A stretch of 64,000 nt of DNA, taken from contig NZ_JALGQE010000011.1 in the NCBI RefSeq assembly GCF_022810405.1, positions 97,241 through 161,240 of the forward strand, given 5' to 3'. Below are positions 59,821 to 64,000 of the stretch, piece after piece. The stretch's first letter is position 1. Each line of letters starts with the position of its first letter. Position numbers and translations under genes: made by a program. The notes under the pieces are model-generated. The model saw only the letters and a program-made list of their open reading frames with translations, was not told where the DNA came from and did no database searches. This DNA is from Rhodococcus sp. ARC_M5. GTDB lineage: Bacteria > Actinomycetota > Actinomycetes > Mycobacteriales > Mycobacteriaceae.

Positions 59821-60495
59821 TCAGTCGGCCCGTTGCTGGGCGTCGAGGGGATTCTTGGCGACGATGAGCGCCACATTGCCCACCATCGTGACGTCGACGT
59901 GCTCGAATCTCTCGGACAGAAGCTGCCGTAAGCCGGGCAGATCGTCGCACCGATTACCGAACGCACCGATCCTGTTGTAAGCGAACATCAGTGCCGCACC
60001 GAGTGTCGTGTATTTCTGATCGACGCCGATCACGGTCGATCCGAACAACACGCCATCGGGGGTCAGCACATCGGCCAGGTTCGTCAGCGCTCTGGACTTG
60101 GTCGACCAGTCCCCGGGGAGACAATGCAAGACGTAGTTGATCGACGCCGAATCGAATGTGTCGACGTTCTCGGGCAGCGGCAGCATCACATCGTGTTCGA
60201 TCAGTGTCGGCGAGACGTCGAGACGCGAGGCGGTGTGCTCGAGTGAGTTGGCATTGAGATCGACGAGGGTGAGGTCGATATCGGAGGGTAGGTCGATGTT
60301 GGCAAGGACCCAGCCCGATCCGGGGCCGACTTCGAGGTGGCGGCGACCGATGTGCTCACGATACAGGTCGACGAAATGTTTTCTGTTGCAACGCCACCCG
60401 TAGTCGTTCGAGAGTCTGATCACCCACAGGTCGTAGATGGCGAGGAAAAGCTTGCTGTACGGGGCAGCGCCGGGTCGGGTGGATGGCGCGGTCAT
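59821..60495 (-). CDS. SAM-dependent methyltransferase, class I
   Basis: A 224-residue methyltransferase with motif I HLEVGPGSGW and LTLVDLNANSLEHTASRL for cofactor binding. The N-terminus (PYSKLFLAIYDLWVIRLSNDYGWRC) and DDLPGLRQLL tail look like small-molecule methyltransferases of the Methyltransf_11/25 type. I chose the ATG at 60495, since the upstream frame is Arg-rich noise. It lies 132 bases upstream of the GGDEF-EAL gene. Substrate unknown. Confidence 0.85.
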   Translation of the reverse strand: MTAPSTRPGAAPYSKLFLAIYDLWVIRLSNDYGWRCNRKHFVDLYREHIGRRHLEVGPGSGWVLANIDLPSDIDLTLVDLNANSLEHTASRLDVSPTLIEHDVMLPLPENVDTFDSASINYVLHCLPGDWSTKSRALTNLADVLTPDGVLFGSTVIGVDQKYTTLGAALMFAYNRIGAFGNRCDDLPGLRQLLSERFEHVDVTMVGNVALIVAKNPLDAQQRAD

Positions 60496-60771
60496 CGAAT
60501 CGTTGCCTCGGAGCCGTTGGGTTCGGCCACATCTTGCTCCGAGGTGCCCGTGCGAGGGTGATCGATCAACGCCTGCAGCCGGGACACTCGGACGACGGGA
60601 TCGATGGGCATGGTGGGCAGAGTATCGCGTCGACTGTACTGCCGGGCACCTACGCTGAGCTGATGATGATGCCGCTGTACGCGGGGCGAAAGGACCTGCG
60701 GCTGGGCGGTGCAAACACTGTCCGGTGACGTCGGGGCCCATATCGACTCTCGCGGAGAAAAGGGAAACGTG

Positions 60772-61446
60772 ATGATTGCTCGCAAGTCTGTTGTTCTGGC
60801 CGCGACTGTGTGCGGGTTGGCTCTCGGCGGTTGTGCGAGTGGCGATTCGGACACCAGTGCCGCGCCGGACACGACGTCCGTGCCCGTAGGGACGACAACG
60901 TCGCCTGTGGGGACGACCACAGAGTCGCCAACTCGGCTGGAGGTCGAATCGCCACAGGAATCGGCAGTTGCTCAGCCGACGCGAACGCCGGAGGAAGCAG
61001 CGGACCTGGTGCCCGGTGGTGGCGGTGCAATCTTGCAGCCGTCGGGCGACGAACCAGGCAACGTCGATCCTGCGACGTTCCGGACGGGGAGTGATAAATA
61101 CAACTTCACGTCGCCGACGGGCAACATTCACTGCGGCATCTGGGACGCCGATGGACCCGAGGGGCGAGTGGGATGTCAGGCCGTGGACGGCAGGAATCCT
61201 TTCGAGGGACCCCAATGCTCGAATGCCGAGAACGACAAGGTCGCTGTTCGCGTGACCGCCGCGGGTTCGGAAAGCATGTGCACGACGCAGGGCATCTATG
61301 TGGATGCGAACGCGCCGGTGCTCGAGTTCGGCCAGGTGCTGTCGGTCGAGGATGTGGTGTGCCGGTCCGGGCCCGACGACATAATCGGCTGCACCGCACC
61401 AACGGGCGGATTCACGTTCTCCCGAGGTATCAACTACACCTACTGA
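60772..61446 (+). CDS. Secreted lipoprotein, function unknown
   Basis: A 224-residue precursor with a type II signal peptide: MIARK, hydrophobic core, lipobox LALGGC with the acylated Cys at about 22. A Thr/Ser/Pro-rich linker (about 25-95) leads to a C-terminal domain with several cysteines (IHCGIWD, VGCQAV, PQCSNA, MCTTQG, VVCRSG, IGCTAP) likely disulphide-bonded outside the cell. GGGAAACG precedes the start. 47 bases before the acetyltransferase gene. Confidence 0.8.
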   Translation: MIARKSVVLAATVCGLALGGCASGDSDTSAAPDTTSVPVGTTTSPVGTTTESPTRLEVESPQESAVAQPTRTPEEAADLVPGGGGAILQPSGDEPGNVDPATFRTGSDKYNFTSPTGNIHCGIWDADGPEGRVGCQAVDGRNPFEGPQCSNAENDKVAVRVTAAGSESMCTTQGIYVDANAPVLEFGQVLSVEDVVCRSGPDDIIGCTAPTGGFTFSRGINYTY

Positions 61447-61493
61447 TTCGGACGTTGCGGGGTATCAGCCAACAGGCCACACTTGGACCCACC

Positions 61494-62678
61494 ATGACGA
61501 ACTACGATCTGCGCGCGAATCCACGGAAATTGCGGCCGCGGCCAGCGGTCCCGCGCGAGGTGGCGGTCGAGTTGACGTCGAGTGGGGTGCCTGTTGCCGA
61601 GCGCGACTTCTTCATCGAGGAATTCCGAGGGGTCACGATCGTGATTGCCCTTCCCATGGTGAGCATCGCTGCGCTGGAAGCAGCGGAACGTACGGTCGGT
61701 GAGTTCGTCACGGGCGACACGCGATTCATCTTCGTGGTTCCGGCCGATTCCGTTCCGGAGGTCACCACCGCGGTCGGAGGTGTGGCCATCGACGGCGTGA
61801 CGGTCTGGAACGACGAGTCCGTCGCCCGTCTGTGGCTCGCAATCGCAGACTCGGAATGTGTCGTGATCGGTACGAAGGCAGCCGCAGTCGCACGAACCGC
61901 CGGCACTGTATCTGCGAGTGTGCGGGCCTCGAAGATGGTGCTGACCGATCCGGGTGGGGGTTGGGGTGATCCTCCTCGCAGCTTCGCCGACATCGACCTG
62001 CACCGCGAGCGCCTGGTCGCCCACCTGGCCGAACGGGGACTCGACGATTTCCCGCCCGCGGCCGAGGCGGCACTTGTCGGCGGTGCATACAGCGTAAATC
62101 TCTGTCGTGCTGAGGATCTCGAATTCGAGCTGTTCACATTCGACGGCCGGGGGACCGTTCTGACTCAAGGGCGCTACCTTCACTTGGCCTCGCTGCAGGT
62201 GGACGATTTCTCTGCAATCGAGGCGCTGGTCGCACAGGGAGTACGAGAAGGGGTTCTCAAGCAGCGCAGCCGGATCGAGATTGCCAGGATGGCGGTCGGA
62301 GGACTCGGCGCACGAGTGCTACGAACCGGGCACCTCGCCGGCATCGTCGGACTCGAGGTTGACCTTTATGCCGGAACAGGATTCGCCGAAGTATCGGGTC
62401 TGATCACAGTCGCCGAGTTTTCCGGACTTGGAGCGGGTGGCTTACTGATGGACGGATTGTTGGAGGTCTGCCGCACCAGGGGTATCGCGAATCTGTTCGC
62501 GGTGACAGTCAGTGGTGAGGCCGCAGAATTCTTCGGCAAGCGCGGCTTCGTCGAGGTTGAGCGCAAGGCCGTGCCCGCAGCGAAATGGGAAGACTACGAC
62601 GCTGATCGACTCGAGTCTGCTCGTTGTTTTCTGCGATCAGTAACAACCACCGAGATGACCAGACAGTCGGCACCGTAG
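61494..62678 (+). CDS. ArgA-like acetyltransferase with degenerate amino-acid-kinase domain
   Basis: A 394-residue protein. Residues about 35-260 resemble a decayed amino-acid kinase domain (FFIEEFRGVTIVIALPMV, then DIDLHRERLVAHLAERG). Residues about 265-394 are a GNAT domain with the acetyl-CoA loop EFSGLGAGGLLMDGLLE and NAGS-like features (QRSRIE, LFAVTVSGEAAEFFGKRGF, then KWEDYDADR near the end). The two-domain plan is that of classical N-acetylglutamate synthase. Actinobacteria usually use ArgJ or a short ArgA, so this could be a divergent NAGS or an enzyme with another acceptor. Confidence 0.65.
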   Translation: MTNYDLRANPRKLRPRPAVPREVAVELTSSGVPVAERDFFIEEFRGVTIVIALPMVSIAALEAAERTVGEFVTGDTRFIFVVPADSVPEVTTAVGGVAIDGVTVWNDESVARLWLAIADSECVVIGTKAAAVARTAGTVSASVRASKMVLTDPGGGWGDPPRSFADIDLHRERLVAHLAERGLDDFPPAAEAALVGGAYSVNLCRAEDLEFELFTFDGRGTVLTQGRYLHLASLQVDDFSAIEALVAQGVREGVLKQRSRIEIARMAVGGLGARVLRTGHLAGIVGLEVDLYAGTGFAEVSGLITVAEFSGLGAGGLLMDGLLEVCRTRGIANLFAVTVSGEAAEFFGKRGFVEVERKAVPAAKWEDYDADRLESARCFLRSVTTTEMTRQSAP

Positions 62679-62765
62679 CGGACGGTTCCGAACCAGCCTT
62701 GGAACAGTCGGTCATCGATCACGGTGCTCCACAAGGAAGTTAAGCACGGGCCGGGGGACAGGAAC

Positions 62766-63227
62766 CTAGACCTCTCCGAGGCGTTCCTGTGTCCGGGCGG
62801 TGCGGGCTGTCGCAGGAGCGAGAAGGTAGGCGAAGAGGTAGCTCGACGCTGTCATGGCCGCCTGTGCGATCCACCAGGGCGGGAATTCGTCCGTATCGGT
62901 GGAGATTTCACCAGCGGTCACGGCCAGCCAGCACAGGGCCGCAGCGGTCACCAGTGTGACCGCTGCCGCGGTGCACGTGGCGAATCGGTGTCGCCAGCTG
63001 CGGTGCGATCGAGCGGGCCACACGCGATTCGACCACAACGCGTAGCGGCCCCCGCCGACCGCGATCACGCCGACCAACAGCCCGGCCAGAGCACCACAGA
63101 ACGCAGGAATCAGCAGCAGCGCCAACCATGACATGGACCCTTCCAGAGCCCAGGGGAGCATGACAGCCACACCTGTGCAGGCACCGGTGAGAGCAGCGAC
63201 CCTCAATTCCTTCTCGACCCAGTCCAC
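62766..63227 (-). CDS. Small integral membrane protein
   Basis: A 153-residue protein with about four hydrophobic segments (residues about 10-28, 35-58, 85-105 and 120-140) and a basic cytoplasmic loop (NRVWPARSHRSWRHR). No recognisable motif. It converges on the acetyltransferase gene and shows no clear operon partner. Confidence 0.6.
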   Translation of the reverse strand: MDWVEKELRVAALTGACTGVAVMLPWALEGSMSWLALLLIPAFCGALAGLLVGVIAVGGGRYALWSNRVWPARSHRSWRHRFATCTAAAVTLVTAAALCWLAVTAGEISTDTDEFPPWWIAQAAMTASSYLFAYLLAPATARTARTQERLGEV

Positions 63228-63391
63228 TGTTCCACTAGAACACGTCGGCAGTCACTTCGGCCTCGAAGTCGCCGTCTCGCCGCTCACGTTCATACATAGA
63301 CCAGTTCACGCCGGACAGTGCATATTGCCTCGACTCGAACTGTCGATCAGGACTGCCGCTCGACGCCCCTTGCAAGTCCCTCGTACGTCTC

Positions 63392-63736
63392 CTACGGGTT
63401 CATGCGTCCATGATCGCTGTCACTTGTGCGGCGAAATGTCCGAAGCCCGGTCAGGATTGCGGCCGCAGCAAGCAAACAAGCAGCCACCCATGACCAGGCC
63501 GAAAACTCACCGTCCTGAGTTCGAATCACCGAAATAACGGCCCACAGCAACGCCTGCGCCGACCAGAAGAGAACCCACCATTTCCCGCTCGGAAAATTCA
63601 CCCTCGACTCCTCGCATTCTTGGAGAGATCCCGTGCACTGTTCACAGTGAATTGTGGTCGTTCCATCACAACAAGCAAACGGCGATGCGAGGCCGCTCCG
63701 CAGACACAAAGGACAGAATCTGCGAGCCAGGGGCAC
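63392..63736 (-). CDS. Small membrane protein with N-terminal zinc-ribbon-like cysteines
   Basis: A 114-residue protein. The head has CPLC, CC and CEQC, which could bind zinc. Two transmembrane segments follow (about residues 53-70 and 77-96), then a short basic tail. GTG start with a weak ribosome site, so the true start may differ. Function unknown. Confidence 0.55.
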   Translation of the reverse strand: MPLARRFCPLCLRSGLASPFACCDGTTTIHCEQCTGSLQECEESRVNFPSGKWWVLFWSAQALLWAVISVIRTQDGEFSAWSWVAACLLAAAAILTGLRTFRRTSDSDHGRMNP

Positions 63737-64000
63737 CTGTGAAAATACAGGCTAACCGCTATGCAACGTTCGACTGGTTGAGTGTCGTGTTCCGTCGTTC
63801 ACCGCGGATCGTGCAGACAACGTGCGTCCGCGCCGTAGTATCGGTGGTAGAGAGCAAAAGGTTGGTGGCGAAAGATAGTGCCCCATGGGGTGGTGTAATT
63901 CGGATCGGTGAACCATCCGGTTCATGATCAACGAGTTGTGTTGTATGTTAGGCGCTTTCGAGCTGAGGTGTCAACGACTCAGCGGTCGTGTCGGTTGATA

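Noticed and set aside
62715..62752. GGAAGTTAAGC stretch resembling part of 5S rRNA
   Set aside because: Only about a dozen bases match; flanking stems and the conserved 120-base layout are absent.

Overview
The window looks like a chromosomal segment of a high-GC Gram-positive of the order Mycobacteriales, most like Rhodococcus or a close relative. The base composition, GTG/TTG starts, 4-nt stop/start overlaps and gene order support this. Much of the order matches the Mycobacterium tuberculosis block Rv1822 to Rv1854c: pgsA2, DUF881/sbp/DUF881, gcvH, garA, ftsR, bifunctional nuclease, second MerR, gcvP, a VWA protein, glcB, two CNNM/CBS proteins, guaB1, gnd, blaR/blaI, thioesterase, urease and ndh. 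The synteny is recalled, not computed.

Region by region: 1-2640 holds an SDR dehydrogenase and a minus-strand cluster. That cluster has a JmjC/cupin oxygenase translationally coupled to a small protein made of three near-identical 24-residue Gly/Asp-rich repeats, plus another small Gly-rich peptide. This is the most novel-looking unit. 2684-13256 carries idi, a Nudix hydrolase, the pgsA2-DUF881-sbp-DUF881-gcvH group, garA-ftsR, a bifunctional nuclease, a MerR regulator, a tandem glycine riboswitch and gcvP. 13318-29848 is mostly minus strand: metallophosphoesterase, VWA protein, malate synthase G, CNNM pair, guaB1, a DMT transporter coupled to a DEAD-box helicase, gnd, and a second DEAD-box helicase with a nine-repeat GYQG tail. 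30126-35658 is an envelope-stress group: BlaR-like protease, BlaI repressor with a dyad operator, and a divergent esterase/DUF2156 lipid-modification pair. 35669-40190 is an iron-uptake locus: an ABC transporter with an unusual RDD-permease fusion, divergent from a FhuF-like protein. It has IdeR-type boxes and a possible iron-controlled small RNA.

40274-46535 has a thioesterase, an aldolase-like protein and a urease operon with fused gamma/beta subunits (ureAB-C-F-G-D). 46624-53569 is a minus-strand run: ndh, HugZ-like, GAP-family membrane protein, cysteine hydrolase, UvrA-like ABC protein and DapA-like aldolase, the last divergent from a LysR regulator. 54502-56749 is a HelR-type helicase preceded by a near-perfect rifamycin-associated element, so probably rifamycin resistance. 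The right end (56852-64000) is accessory: a hypothetical protein, a PAS-GAF-GGDEF-EAL protein, a methyltransferase, a lipoprotein, an ArgA-like acetyltransferase and two small membrane proteins. The last 264 bases (63737-64000) show no convincing gene. No tRNA, rRNA, insertion sequence or CRISPR array was found.
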